This document shows positions 10,651-22,507 of a DNA stretch of 64,000 nt, in pieces. The position numbers were made by a program, and so were the translations under genes. The notes below the pieces were generated by a model. The model was not told where the DNA came from. It saw nothing but the letters and a program-made list of their open reading frames with translations, and made no database searches. This DNA comes from Ramazzottius varieornatus (Eukaryota > Tardigrada > Eutardigrada > Parachela > Ramazzottiidae): positions 1,299,657 to 1,363,656 of the forward strand of contig BDGG01000006.1 of NCBI GenBank assembly GCA_001949185.1, read 5' to 3'. Positions within the stretch are counted from its first letter, which is position 1; every line of letters starts with the position of its first letter.

Positions 10651-13012
10651 CGAGGGGATTTAGCCAATGCTCCAGTCTTATTTCACAAACTGAAACGACA
10701 GAGAGGTAGAGGAGAGTTTTCTCTATCGACTGGGAAAGACCAGGCCGGCAGAAAAAAACCCTGGAAGACACAACAGGAAGCGGAACTGACGTCAGAATCT
10801 GGGCGGAACATGGTAAAGATAGAGACCAACAAGGAACATAAGTTTTACAGAAATGATATCTCTCGTAAAAATGATGGAAGCACAATGGAGCCTTACACCA
10901 GCCACACTTCAACAGCAACGAGCGGTTACAGTCAACACGGTCTTAAGGACCAACTAGTCCATCAAAGCAAAATTCCGCAGGATTTACGTACTTGTAAGAC
11001 CTGTCAATATATCCAGACAAATGCCAGGCTTGTGCGATGAGATTTTCAAACCTACGAGAGGTGAACTGCTGATAGATCAGCGAATGCAGCTTGAGAATAA
11101 CGATGGTGAACCTGTACAGGTTGATCGTTCAGAAATATCCAATTTGACACCTTTCGAAAGTATCCTTTGTACATCCGAAAACACAGCACATCTAGAGGCT
11201 GGATCTGGCCGGTGACTTTAGGAGGAATCGTGATCATCTCGTACTCCAGCTCCTCTGGCTTGACTTCCTCTACAGCTTCTTGTCGGCCAAGAATCTGCCA
11301 GGAACAAGCAATGTCCGTCCATTTGTGGGAAGAAAACCTTTTCACACCATTCGACGAAAAGCCCCTTTGTCATTTTGCCGGATGTTGATGCGGTAACGTG
11401 AAGGTTGCTCGCACTAAACATCGTTCTTCTCACGATCGGCCCGAAGACACTTTTATCTTCCTGCAGTGTGATGAAAAGAACGGGAAGGCACTTTCGAGCA
11501 CCTGGTGAGACACACATCATCACAGTGTAACTGTGAGTCATGGAATTCTCAGATCGAGTGAGAGCAAGAACGTGCTTTGCGCCCACCAAATCCAAAGTCC
11601 GCCCTAGCCTTATCTCGTATTCGAATCCAGACTGATCAGCGCTCCTGAGGCAGTCCAGTCCATATGCTTGAATCCTTGATCTGACAAGAGTAACACATTC
11701 TTCGGCACTCTTCTTTCTATCTGGTTCTTCCTGCAGATACTTTTCTGTCACAAACTTGTTGATTTTGCGGTCGCAGAAAGCTTCGTACCCAAACCGCAAA
11801 TTAATTCGTTGAGGAATATTGACAACAAAAGGTTAACTCAGGCGTCCCTATCACTAAATAAAATTAGAACATATAACATAAAATAAAATTAGAATATGGC
11901 ACTTGCCGCTTAAATCTGCTAACCCAATATGACGACGCTACAAAACCAGGAAGGCCGATCTCGCGATTCGCGGTGACAGCCCATCGCCGGATGTCTATGT
12001 CCTTCACTACGTGAGGCTTCTGCTTGGCAAGACAGAACTGTCTTCCAGTCTCCAGTCGTAACGCCTCCAGCCTATCGATACGCGAACCATCGTCTTCTAC
12101 CTGCCGCTCCTATTCATTGAGCTGACGCACACTGGTGACTTTCTTAAATAAGACTTGAAAACTTGACAGGCTACGTCGCCTCTTTGTGATGGCATTACTC
12201 CAGAATCGTACGGCGCGTTTTTTGTAATCGAGATCAGCAGCTTGGCTCGACGGCACTTTTGGATCGGGAATTCTAGGCACAAACAGCTCATGCGAAGAAG
12301 GTTCAGTTGCGCTTGAGTCAGGTTCTCCAAGGCGATCGTTTGGGGTTGGCTCAAAATCAGCTTCGCGATGTCCAGTCAACAGGTTGTTTTCTGCGACAGT
12401 CTTTTCGAACTCTTCGAACGTCGGCATACTGATCTGTAGCTCGTACTGAAGAATTGTCCTCGAGGGCCAAGATCGGACTTCCAGCTTGGTTGATGTGAAT
12501 ATCCAGGAAGTCAGCAAGCGAATGATGGATTCGGATAGGCTTCAAGTATATACCTTATCAACAAGCCTGCTATACCTTTGATGAGTGCCTTGTGCAACTT
12601 GTCATGGTCACTTGGAGAGTCGTTGGGTTGAAAATCCTGTTCATGGTCCATCTCCAAAAGCTTTAGGATGTTCAAGGGGTTAATAGGATCCATGTCTGAG
12701 ATAACTGGAGGAGACAAAACAAGAAAAGAGAACGAAGTTTGACACAACAATCAAAACTGTGGTGATCAGCTGCTCTTCTACCCATATAGTGTGACGGACC
12801 AATCAAATAGCGAATCAACCAGCACACAATCAAATTACTTGACTGATGCCAATGTTCCGCCTAGATTTTGACGTCACTTCCGCTTCCTGTTGTGTCTTCC
12901 GGGGTTTTTTTCTGCCGGCCTGGTCTATCCCAGTCGATAGGGAAAACTCTCCTCCACCTCTCTGTCGTTTCAGTTTGCGAAATAAGACTGGCGCATTGGC
13001 TAAATTTTCTCG
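10651..13012 (-). mobile_element. DNA transposon with ~160-bp terminal inverted repeats
   Basis: The left end (10651-10812) and the right end (12851-13012) are near-identical inverted repeats. Shared blocks include TTTAGCCAATG, AAACTGAAACGACAGAGAGG, ATCGACTGGG, GACCAGGCCGGCAGAAAAA and GAAGACACAACAGGAAGCGG. The termini are CGAG...CTCG, and each is bordered by TTA (10648-10650 and 13013-13015), a likely 3-bp target duplication. The interior encodes a decayed transposase on the minus strand. The length, about 2.4 kb, suits an autonomous cut-and-paste element that has lost activity. Confidence 0.85.
11052..12750 (-). pseudogene. Broken DDE-type transposase (pogo/Tc1-like superfamily)
   Basis: Read on the minus strand, the element opens near 12690-12750. 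It runs through an acidic region (12110-12517) into a helix-turn-helix-like stretch around 11900-12100 (DIDIRRWAVTANREIGLPGF), and then a DDE core at 11218-11799. The core contains NSMTHSYTVMM, a Gly/Lys/Leu-rich TASTSGKMTKGLFVEWCEK block and CLFLADSW with a likely catalytic Asp. The IPPKVTGQIQPLDV motif with the third acidic region is at 11052-11345. Two lesions are visible: an in-frame TAG at about 12112-12114 and a frame change near 11300 between the CLFLADSW part and the IPPK part. The superfamily call rests on the IPP..QPLDV and DSW contexts. The TTA flanks are unusual for Tc1/pogo (normally TA), so the family is uncertain. Confidence 0.7.
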
Positions 13013-13874
13013 TTAGTTAAGAGAGTTTCCAAACACTCTCCGTGGGCGTGTACTAACTTGCGCACTTAGAGGTGTGCATGAGGATGAAGACTGCTGAAGT
13101 AGGAGTTGCAAGACCTCTCACCGCTCGAAAACTCTTTTACTCAGAGGGCTTTCAGTGAGGTCAAAGCAAATCGCAATAGGTGAACGGATGCCCCAAAGAT
13201 GAGTACAGCAGCTCATCCTATGCATTGTCGTTGTGGATTAGCCACTTTTGCTCAGCTGTTAATTGATTAGTTAATCGTTCGAAATCCATATCAAATTTCG
13301 GATTTCTAAAACGCGAAAATCTTTTAAATTTAACCGCACTGCTCAGTGCTCGCCATGCTCACACTGCCGGTTATCTGCGACTTGATTACTTGATCAACCC
13401 AGGTGAAGCACGGTGTAATGGATGTGCTATGTACGAGGGTAAACGACATAATTCGGGCATACGGGGTTCTCACTCGTAGTTCGGGCATACTTTTTGTCAG
13501 CTGCTGCTGCGCGTAATGAACCGCTTCTTGTTTCCTGAGGTAGATTAATCCTTCTCCCCGAGCTTTCAATAGGTTCGAGAACGGGAAAGCGTTGTAGATT
13601 ACGGGGATTTGGCCTGGGATAGAGATGGTTCTGTCCAAAAGCCTAATGTTGTATCAACACACGTACGATGATAGATGAATCAAGCGTTTAAGATAATGTT
13701 CAAACCTTTCGCGTTGTCCGAATTATGGTGCGAAAATCGATATCCCTGAATTATGTCGTTTACCTCGTAGTTTTGGCATTAAGCTTGGCATGCAGTATGG
13801 TGGATGAATGGCGGGCCTAAGCTAAACTGAAATCCGAACATATGGTACGTGTACGGACTTCGAATGACCGGACT

Positions 13875-14784
13875 AGTGCTGGGATAAATACGATAAAATA
13901 CGATATGATATTTTCTGATAAATATCTCTCAGTATTTACATTTCGGTTTAGATATGAACCGATATTTCGATATGATACGTTTCTGATTTTATTATTGATA
14001 TATCGAATTTTATTGCGGTGATATATCGATATATCAAGCCAGTACCATGTTGAAAACTATCGAAATCAACAAAAAACTAAAGACAAACCAAAAGGCTGTC
14101 GTTCACTACGTTTGAGTCAGAACAAAAGTCAAGTGTCTTTGCTTAAGCGAGTGTGTTCGTTGCTTAATCTATCAAGGTCTGTCGTTACGCACCTAGGTAC
14201 GCTGACTGTTCACTTCTGAAGTCAGCTTGGATGCGTGTGCGCGATACACTACGGGCGGGGGTGTGCTTCCTGCGCGGTACCGAACCGGAATATTACAGAG
14301 ATTAAGTTGTCACGCCGGTTCACTTTGCAACTGTTGCTACGGCCTTGCTCCGCCACTTTCGGGACGTGTAACTACATTTTGTTTTCCGGAGCTCCCCGTA
14401 TTTTCGAGAAGTAGCGTAATCGGAGTTACGGTTAGCTAGCATTGAGAAGCATGGTGGCTGGCCAACTATTCAAAGTTCTGATCAGTTGCTTTGCTTATCA
14501 GTAACGTTGCAACTCGTTTTAGCTACAGTCGGACTTTCATCTGGCGGTGGCAACTTAATTTGTGTATTGACTTCCGAACTTCCGATTCTCAAGTGCGGGT
14601 TTGCGATCTATCGATATATCAGGAATATATCGATGTACAGCGATATGATATTCTCATTTAGCATATTCCGCTCAGCGATATTCCGTTCATATCGATATTT
14701 CGATATGATATTTTTGTCATATCGAATCACTGTGATAGGATATATTTCGATAAGATACGATATATCATATTTATTCCAGCGCTA
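13875..14784. mobile_element. Non-autonomous hAT-type element with intact 8-bp target duplication
   Basis: The left end AGTGCTGGGATAAATACGAT and the right end, read inverted as TAGCGCTGGAATAAATATGA, are terminal inverted repeats. The element is flanked by the perfect 8-bp direct repeat ACCGGACT at 13867-13874 and 14785-14792. An 8-bp duplication and subterminal repeats are hAT hallmarks; here the subterminal regions (13885-14045, 14605-14780) are packed with CGATAT and ATATCGAT words. No transposase ORF is present in the 910-bp interior. Confidence 0.85.
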
Positions 14785-15036
14785 ACCGGACTGCACCAGT
14801 ACTGCCACAGTTCAGTACGAAGCGACCAACCAGGCTGTATAACCTAGATCAAAAGAGTACCAGCTGAAAAAAACATTCATGCGTTGGAAAAAAGGAAGGA
14901 ATCCGGATTTTTGCTCTGGTTGGTCGAAAAATCATGACGCCACATCCGTCATACTTTTCCTATAACGATTTTCAAATCCTTCAGGAATCACTGCTTCGCG
15001 CACTTTGGTGGTTCACAGTTATTACGCTCTTCCCGT

Positions 15037-15681
15037 TAGTGATGTTGTAATATGGGTTAGTGAGATCTAAGATAATAAAATAAATATCCACCTTCCATCA
15101 TAGTTCTAATAAGTGACCACTACTACAATAAAACGTCTGCCTGATTCAATAAAATACTATTATAGTAGAACTTTCGGGGGTTTGTTATTAGAAAAAAATT
15201 TAATATCGGAGAGCTCGACGGAAGATCCGAAGATTCAGAATCACAACCATCAGATCAGCAAGAATACTGTAGTACAGCTTGCACCCTGCAACTGCACACT
15301 GTGACATGGCAGGTTGAAGTGTCAGACTATGCAGGTGCACAATGTTTAAGGGTATTTATTTTGCAGTAGCCCTACTGTGCTGCTGTAGAGGCATCATTAT
15401 GGTGTGGCGCACTTTATAAGGCGTGGTCGCACATTGAGAAACCAACGCACCAGCATCAGAACTCAGCAAATCAACCAGTTTTTCGAATTAGCGGTAGCGT
15501 TACCCGTATGAAATACATTTTAATATAGATGATGGACAACTTAATAATAATAAAAGCTACTAAAATATAAACATTAGAATGCAGTGCCCAATTCTGTTTA
15601 CTAAATATTAGTAAATACAGTATAGTAGATGCTCAAACCATCTACTACGATCTACTTTAATATAGTATTACTACATCACTA
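15037..15681. mobile_element. Second non-autonomous hAT-type element
   Basis: The terminus TAGTGATGTTGTAATA is matched at the right end, inverted, by TAGTGATGTAGTAATA. The flanking direct repeats CTTCCCGT at 15029-15036 and 15682-15689 are identical 8-mers. The ends differ in sequence from the element at 13875, so this is a separate family. The interior is AT-rich, with several TAGTAGAT/ATCTACTA words near the right end and no coding capacity. Confidence 0.82.
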
Positions 15682-15689
15682 CTTCCCGT

Positions 15690-16455
15690 GTGGTACGCGT
15701 CTGTTACTCACAAAAGTATTGGCCATCACCCTTGGCAAACGGATTTACGACCATTGACAACATTTTTCCGAAATATCAAGTTATGCCAGTGTGTTGAACT
15801 TGTTTTCGGTATATGTCATAGTTTTCTCCAAGTAACATTTCCACATTCCTTGCATATGTAGCCGTCCAGGTCCCGTCTTCAATAATAGGAGTTTTTGATG
15901 CGAAAAATGTGTCGGGAATGTGACCGTGTTTGTGGAAAACGTCAGTGGGATTTCTGGATTTGACTAAAACTTAGGATTGTTAATGGATGGATAAACGGCT
16001 AAACGGACGGATAAGCGGATTGATAACAACTTATCCGGATACTGCTTGGATGGATAAAAGTGTTATCCGTATCCAGTTACTTGGATAAAACTATTATCCG
16101 GCTACCATCCGACTAAAATTTGCCGCTCAGTTATTGGAACTATGCTGGAAGCGGTGTTGAACAGGTGCTGGCTTCTCAGTACTCGATAAAGTAAAGCTTT
16201 CTGGCTGTTCTGCCGTAAAGATGCTCTTTATGGATTTGGAGGCGATGTTTCAGAGCATGGAAAAGGCCATAGACACAATAAACTCATGAAAATTTCTCTC
16301 GAAAGTCGTGTAAGCCATTCGGCTGTCTTCTGCAAACTCGGTAAGAAAACGAAACTAATAATGTCAAACGCGATTAAGGAGAAAGCAAAATCTTTGAACA
16401 GTTCGATGAACAACATTGCGTCGTGATGCCTTTCGTAGGCTGCTAATAAAGTTGG
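15690..16455. other. Intergenic with a GGATAA/TTATCC cluster
   Basis: No gene is seen. Between about 15985 and 16110 the words GGATAA and TTATCC recur about nine times (for example ggataaacgg, ggataagcgg, ttatccgg, ggataaaag). This may be a degraded transposon end or a cluster of GATA sites. The rest shows nothing. Confidence 0.4.
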
Positions 16456-18488
16456 TCATTTGTCCATCGACAAAAGATCAGGAGTTCCGGCAAGAACATG
16501 CTCTTCTATGCCGCATTCGTTGGTACCGCGCAGGAACTTGACGAACCCACCCTCGCCCCAGCCAGTGCCCCAAGAATTCGCAGCAAGCCAATAAGGAACT
16601 CCGTTCTCCTTTCCCCACCCTATGAGCTTGATTGAATGACCAGACAAGTACCGTCCTGTCACATGCTGGTACACTCCTAAAAAATGGTCATTATACACAT
16701 CCTGCCAACACTTTTGGACTACTGCATTCAATCTCTGAGTTTAACAACGTAAACGATGGTTGCTTTCTGGTTTGAAGCAGTGATTACACGTAGTGTTCAC
16801 AGTTCTGCAATTGCCGCGTGCTATTGTTCGAATTTCAGAATGGCCGTACAACTTGGAGGCGAGACGATTAGATTACCGTTCAATCAATCAATCAACTTCG
16901 AAACCAGACGGAAACCGTCGTTCACATTGTACTTCTATCAAGTCAGGCCCTAGTTAATGGCTGTTGCCTATATTACGTTTTACCTGATTCGTACTTTCGG
17001 AAATCCTCGTAGATCCCGAAAGACACTTGAACAGGCCAGTTTCTGTAAATTTCCGATTGAATATCGTCGATATCGGAAGAGATTCGGTAAGCATTGGAAC
17101 CTACATCAGAGTTTGATATATCCCAGTCAAGAGACGAATTCGTTCAGCCATGGCGCTGGAAAATTCAAAATTCAAATGTGACAACCAGCTGGGGAACGGC
17201 AATTCAGACCGGGGTGTTAGCCGTGTATGTACGCTGCACCCATAGCGTCGTTACGTAGACGAAGCTGGATTTGCCCAGGTAAGCCAACCCGACTGCAAGC
17301 CGATGGCCACATGACGGGCAGCACATACGAACACCAAGCTGTTCGTCACATTGGCTAATGCGCAGCGCCATAGCTGAATTCGTTATTCAGTCCACAATAC
17401 GAAGACCCTACCATGGTGCTTATCTTGCTCATAAGTACCGCTGTACTGCTGGTCGCACTGCTGGACGCATTGTGGGGTAAAATCAACTGACGACAGAAAT
17501 CTAGACGACCTTGAGCCATTGAGTGATGGGATGAAGTAAGGGCGGCACCCGTATTGGCTGTGGTATTCTCCTCCTGTCACGATTCCAGACTTGACCCAGT
17601 ACGCCCACGCATAGTCTGGAATACCACCACCGCAACTAGAGAAAACAAACAGCCGTTATGGTCTGAGCAGCATTACTTGCGCCATTATAGCTGCAGCTTG
17701 AGAGCTCAGAACTGTCTGTGCGCGCACTGCGCAGTCGCACTTGCCCATATCCACAGTAAGTACAACAGGAAAGCAAGTCGAGCGCAGATAGACGAACTTG
17801 TGTCGTGCCTCCAGAAGAGATGCAAATTCGATCGGACATGGCTTCCACGGCACCAAACGCCTAAGAAATCACTGTACGTACGCTATGTCAGTCAAGCCAT
17901 GTTTCAATAGGATATTGAGCCTGCACATAACTATATTATAAGCTACTGTATTACCCAACACGCCCCACACCATCCTTGATTTCTGATCTCGCGGATGGTG
18001 ACACAGTTTGACCAGTGCTTTCTGGCGTCGAACTGTTCGGGCAGACCATCGATTTTCACCGTCTTGACAGTACTAAGTGGGGATTTATAGCCGTAATGAG
18101 GAGGGATAACGCCAAACATCCGATCCACTGTGGAGACAGGCAGTCGGTCCAAATAGTTACGGCCAGCCTGCGTAGGAAGGCAGTCACCTTAAGTCACGCA
18201 CCTTCCGACGTTCTTTCGCAAACATGATACAACGCGGAATCTGATCGTGCTTACTTTACCTTCCAGGTGGTGTTAAGTTGGTTGATGAACCTGCATAGAA
18301 CACGGCGGGTTTTGATTAATTAATCCTATACATGTAAGTCAGAACGAAATCTGGCATTCTTACTTGATCATATCGCCAGGGGCTGGCCATCGTGGTGACG
18401 GCTGGAGATGCTCATGAGCAGATTCGTTCAAGTGGCATGTCACTGTGTACCAGGGCACGATCACGACAACGATCATCGACAGCCACAT
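16456..18488 (-). CDS. Cathepsin B-like cysteine protease (peptidase C1A)
   Basis: Seven minus-strand exons: 18364-18488, 18260-18290, 17955-18167, 17745-17860, 17412-17635, 16984-17100 and 16456-16676, about 348 residues. A signal peptide ([14 protein letters not shown]) starts right after a TTTTCAG, so a 5' UTR intron is likely. The propeptide has the cathepsin B block [20 protein letters not shown]. The mature enzyme shows [27 protein letters not shown] with catalytic Cys near 122 and oxyanion Gln near 116, [10 protein letters not shown] with His near 289, and [10 protein letters not shown] with Asn near 309. All catalytic residues are present. The occluding-loop segment after CRPYFIP lacks the paired His that gives cathepsin B its carboxydipeptidase activity, so this enzyme may be purely endopeptidic. 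The intron after exon 4 uses a GC donor (GG|GCAAGT). It would act in lysosomes or the gut lumen. Confidence 0.88.
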
Positions 18489-20049
18489 CTGAAAACCGAA
18501 ACACAATGTTGTATCCGTCTCGTAGCACACTGTGTTTCTGGAAAGTCAACCACACTTCTGGACTTCTGTCACTGCCAAAGAACTACAGTGACGCCAGATG
18601 TGACTGCCTGTAAATGTAAAACAATACTACCAACATACCGCCTGAATGCTCTTTCCAGCAAGTGCAAGAGGAATTGACCGGACTGCCTATGTTCAATGTG
18701 ATACTGAAGACAACGCGAAACGCTAGAGGTTTTCACTTTAGATACTGTATACTAGACAACGCGTGGCGCACAAACAACCGACCGTAATGGTCAATGCATC
18801 AGGTCACGGTCAGCTTCGTGAGAACTGACGAAAAAGGGAAGATGTGACGTCTTTTGATGAACATGGACCAGATTATCTCCAGATACGCTTGATGGAAGTT
18901 CAAGAAAGGAGAAACTGCGACGCCAAAACAGTGGTATTTCCGAGAAACATTGGACCCATTGAGATTTGATGGTTATCTCGTGCAGTTTGCATCGCGGGGT
19001 AGTCTTCAACCAAGAGTGACCAAAGGTTGTGACGCATTTTATAAGGCTTTATCTACCGGTGAATCGACCACTGCGCTAGCGGCTCCGCAGAACGCTCTGA
19101 CACTCCTTTGGTCTCTTGGTATCCCGAGGAACCGATCAGAAAAACTTACAGTGTAAAACGTATTAGTATATGAAAGCAAAACAACTTTCAAAGTTGAAAG
19201 CTGGGAGACAAATCGCAAAAAGTGATGTGAAAGTTGAACTGGTAAATCGGCAGCAGACATGTCTCTTTTGTTCACAACTGAAGCTCTGCCCAAAATCACA
19301 AAAAGGGTGAAATTCGCGAAATTTTGCGAAATGTCATGCATGCGCAGGCATGCGCATCAGCTGGCTGTGAAGCGCATACAGCATACCCCCACTATGATCC
19401 GCGAAGTTCTTGAAGCATCACCAGTGGATACTATGGGTGGCGTCAAAGGTGTCCGACTAGGCGTGTCAGTGTCCGCGGCTTTGATTGGCTAAATCTGAAC
19501 GCTAACTACCACGGCTGATTGATCAAGTCAATTGACCACCAAGATGAACCGATCAACTGGANNNNNNNNNNNNNNNNNNNNNNNNNNNNNNNNNNNNNNN
19601 NNNNNNNNNNNACCCCATACTATTCACTGAGCATCACAGTACGTACAACCTTTTCGTATCGGTTCGGCTCATGACGTCATGGCCGTGGTTGTCTGCCGCG
19701 ACAACGCTGACGCGTCCGGTATCGCCGGGCGATGCAGTCTGATCAGATCGGTAAAGGATCTCTATTAGATTCCAGTTGAGGCGCTGTTGGCGTAAGAGAC
19801 AGTTGGAATAAAGGCAAAGGTAGGAGAAAAGAACATTCCAGAGAACTTAATTTCGGGCATGATGCTCAGGACCGACGTTGTTGTAGAAGGTTGCGAGTAA
19901 TTCTGCGACCAGGAACTTGGCTAAGCCATTTTTTTAGCATGTGAGGAACCAATATTATTCAAGAGCTTTCCCACCGCAAATACCGTACATCTTTGGAAGA
20001 GATCGCATTTGACAATGACGGCATCCGACTACCCAACATTGTAATTATA
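18489..20049. other. Gene-poor interval with a 50-N gap
   Basis: No open reading frame here has convincing coding character or splice logic. Short ORFs of up to 100 codons exist on both strands, but with no domain. The gap is at 19562-19611. A GCATGCGCAGGCATGCGCAT direct duplication sits at about 19337-19358. Confidence 0.45.
19562..19611. other. Assembly gap (50 N)
   Basis: There are exactly 50 N characters in intergenic sequence. Confidence 0.99.
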
Positions 20050-21091
20050 CAGGGTGTTTCCGCCAAGTGACTACCACCTGCAACATTCATCTCGTTTCGT
20101 TCAGACAGTTCGTTCAGGTATAGCTCATTCGCATACATTGAGCTTTAGGCTGGAAAAGTTGATGAAGATGATTTCCGGTGGGGAAGACTTCTCACCACGA
20201 ACAAGAAAATTGTCTCCGGAATTCGATGTTTAAGTACTCATCCTCAGGCTGGTTTTATCGAACTCATAGCTACCTGGGCTACCATTGAGAACTGAAGAAT
20301 TTCGCAGGAATATCATACAATCGTTACAAATGAATTAAAGCCGTCGAGTACACCCGTTTTACCGGGAAACCACTCCTCGTGGCAAAAGTCGTAACTTACG
20401 CTTCAAACCAAAAATTCAGGCTTCCGACTACTCTTCATGTAGCCTGGTCTTTTTACTGACTACTGCTACTGTTGACACCGCGAGAAATCGTCCGAAAGCT
20501 GGATAAAAAATTTTCAAAATAGCCTCAGAAGCCGAAAAAGTGGTTGACTCACGGGAAATCGCTTTTGCACAAAGTCTTCTTGCAGTCAAGCTCCACTCAG
20601 TGTAATCAAAAGAGTTCCTACTGTGAACAGTTCATCGGGTCAGCTACCCGCTTATCCTTTTACTTGTCGGTAAACGATCAAAACCATTTCCAGAAACCTT
20701 GTTTTTAGGCGTCCGCCCTATATTTCGGCCCGATTCCATTAAATTTGTTGTATCATTCAATCGAAGAGTAGTGCAACGACACAGTATATCTTTTTCGAGA
20801 GGCAAACTACAGCTAAACAACTTCCAATCAACAGTTTAAGCGCAAAAGTGGAGACCAGTAAAAAAAGAGGGAAGGAGTGAAAACGTCGCCCCGAAGCAGC
20901 TCCGCGCTCGCCCCTTCCCGAGTCTCGGGTCGAGCTTCGACTTCCTATAAACATTTCTGCAGGACAAGTTACTTTGAAAGGTGTCAAAGGGAGTGCTTAA
21001 TCAACAAACAATGGTTTTGAGGATGAATACACACTCATTGGAGAGAGCCCTGAAAATCACAAGGTGGTGGTCACCTGGCGGAAACACTCTG
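20050..21091. mobile_element. Tc1/mariner-like element, decayed or non-autonomous
   Basis: The left end TACAGGGTGTTTCCGCCA is mirrored at the right by TACAGAGTGTTTCCGCCA (read inverted at about 21076-21093). The match continues as AAGTGACTACCACCT against AGGTGACCACCACCT, giving about 33 bp of inverted end with four mismatches. TA dinucleotides border both ends (20048-20049, 21092-21093), as expected for Tc1/mariner insertion. The interior of about 1 kb has no intact transposase; ORFs are under 80 codons. Confidence 0.75.
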
Positions 21092-21093
21092 TA

Positions 21094-22421
21094 CTTCCGA
21101 ATTCTTTGAGGTGATACTGGACCTGTTGCTTTCATTTTATCCATACAATACCCATGTCCCATGGAACCCATTTTTTTCGAATAGTTTTCCATGAAAACAT
21201 GAGGTTCGATTTTCATTTACAAACTGGAGACACAGCGCCAAATCTAGAGTAGTTGAACTTGTATTCGTTTTAAAAAGCTATACGAGGTTCCGGTTAGACC
21301 CTTTGTTCGTCTTAAAGAGCTAAGCGAAACGACATGATGGTCTCCGGCGCAAATCTTACGGCTGCTCCATTTAAGTGCAAAACTATTCATGTTTGAGATC
21401 TTCCGATAGTGCAAACCGAGCTCACAAGGGATTTATGTCAATCGGTCCACTTCGATCCTGAAACCGGTAAGGCAGAAAGATAGAGGAGGCTCTGATCTAT
21501 AGGCTCAGATAGACTGAGTCCGGGTGAGCGCAAACTGTGCGGCTTCCGGCACGGGCATCCCGCCGATCAGCTGACCGCCTAACGATCAGTCAACAACATG
21601 AAACTTCATTACGTCAAAGAGCTCTGATCACATCATCGGGACAAATCTGTACGACAGTTGCTCCCCTGTTCCAGAATTTGGCCAGGACGTCCAGGAATAA
21701 AATTCGCCGTTTTAGGTGGTGACTCTGGAAATCTTACGCGCTGCTCACGAGAGAGTAGGGGTAGCGGCCCCTAATATCAAAATCTGACGTGATACTTGAA
21801 TGCTCCCCAAGAACGAGTCCATTGGTGAACATACCGGAGACTGACACGAGTGGAGATGGACAGATAACCCCAATGGGCTAATGAGACTGTGGATTAGTTA
21901 CTCGAGAAGTTCTGAACCAAAGTTGGGGACGAGGTGTTTTCAGACGATGCCGTCATCACGGAGCTCCAAAATTCCAAGCTTCTGCTCGGGTGACAGTCTA
22001 CGGATGTCGACTGGACTGTAGCAGTATACGGCGGTGTGTGAACTGCTTTCCGGGTTACCGAGTGTGTGGATAACCTCCTTGCAGTAAAATCAACACGTCG
22101 CGACTTGATATGTTTAGCCGTACCTGCAACCGGCGAGAACGTGTTCGAAATGAATCTTAATGTTACGGGTCCTCACTCTTGACAGTGTCGGTGCTCCTGA
22201 CATTCAGGCGTCGAGATAACCTGCCGGCTGAAGGGCTGCATCGCACCTGCGAGTTGTCTCTTCGTCAAGTTGCCTTGATCTGTTAGGTGACCAGCTGGCA
22301 GTCGCATCCACCTCTCATGTCCTTGTTTTAATCAACCTCGCATATGGTGGTGCCAAAGTAATGACCGGCGTAACTGATCGTCAGGGCGTGATCCAGTCCG
22401 ACAAGCGTTTTCTTTCGGTTG
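21094..22421. other. Intergenic, nothing recognised
   Basis: There are no ORFs above about 75 codons with coding character, no repeats with clear ends and no RNA gene pattern that I could see. Confidence 0.45.
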
Positions 22422-22430
22422 TATATATAT
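22422..22430 (+). promoter_or_regulatory. TATA-box candidate
   Basis: TATATATAT lies about 78 bp before the ATG of a short secretory ORF (22508). The spacing allows a transcription start near 22455 and a 5' UTR of about 50 bp. It is sequence-only evidence. Confidence 0.35.
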
Positions 22431-22507
22431 GGTAATCTGAACAAACACAATGCAAAGGCCCATGATTGAGCAAACTTCTTATCATTCGCTTTGCTTCTAA
22501 TGTCGCT

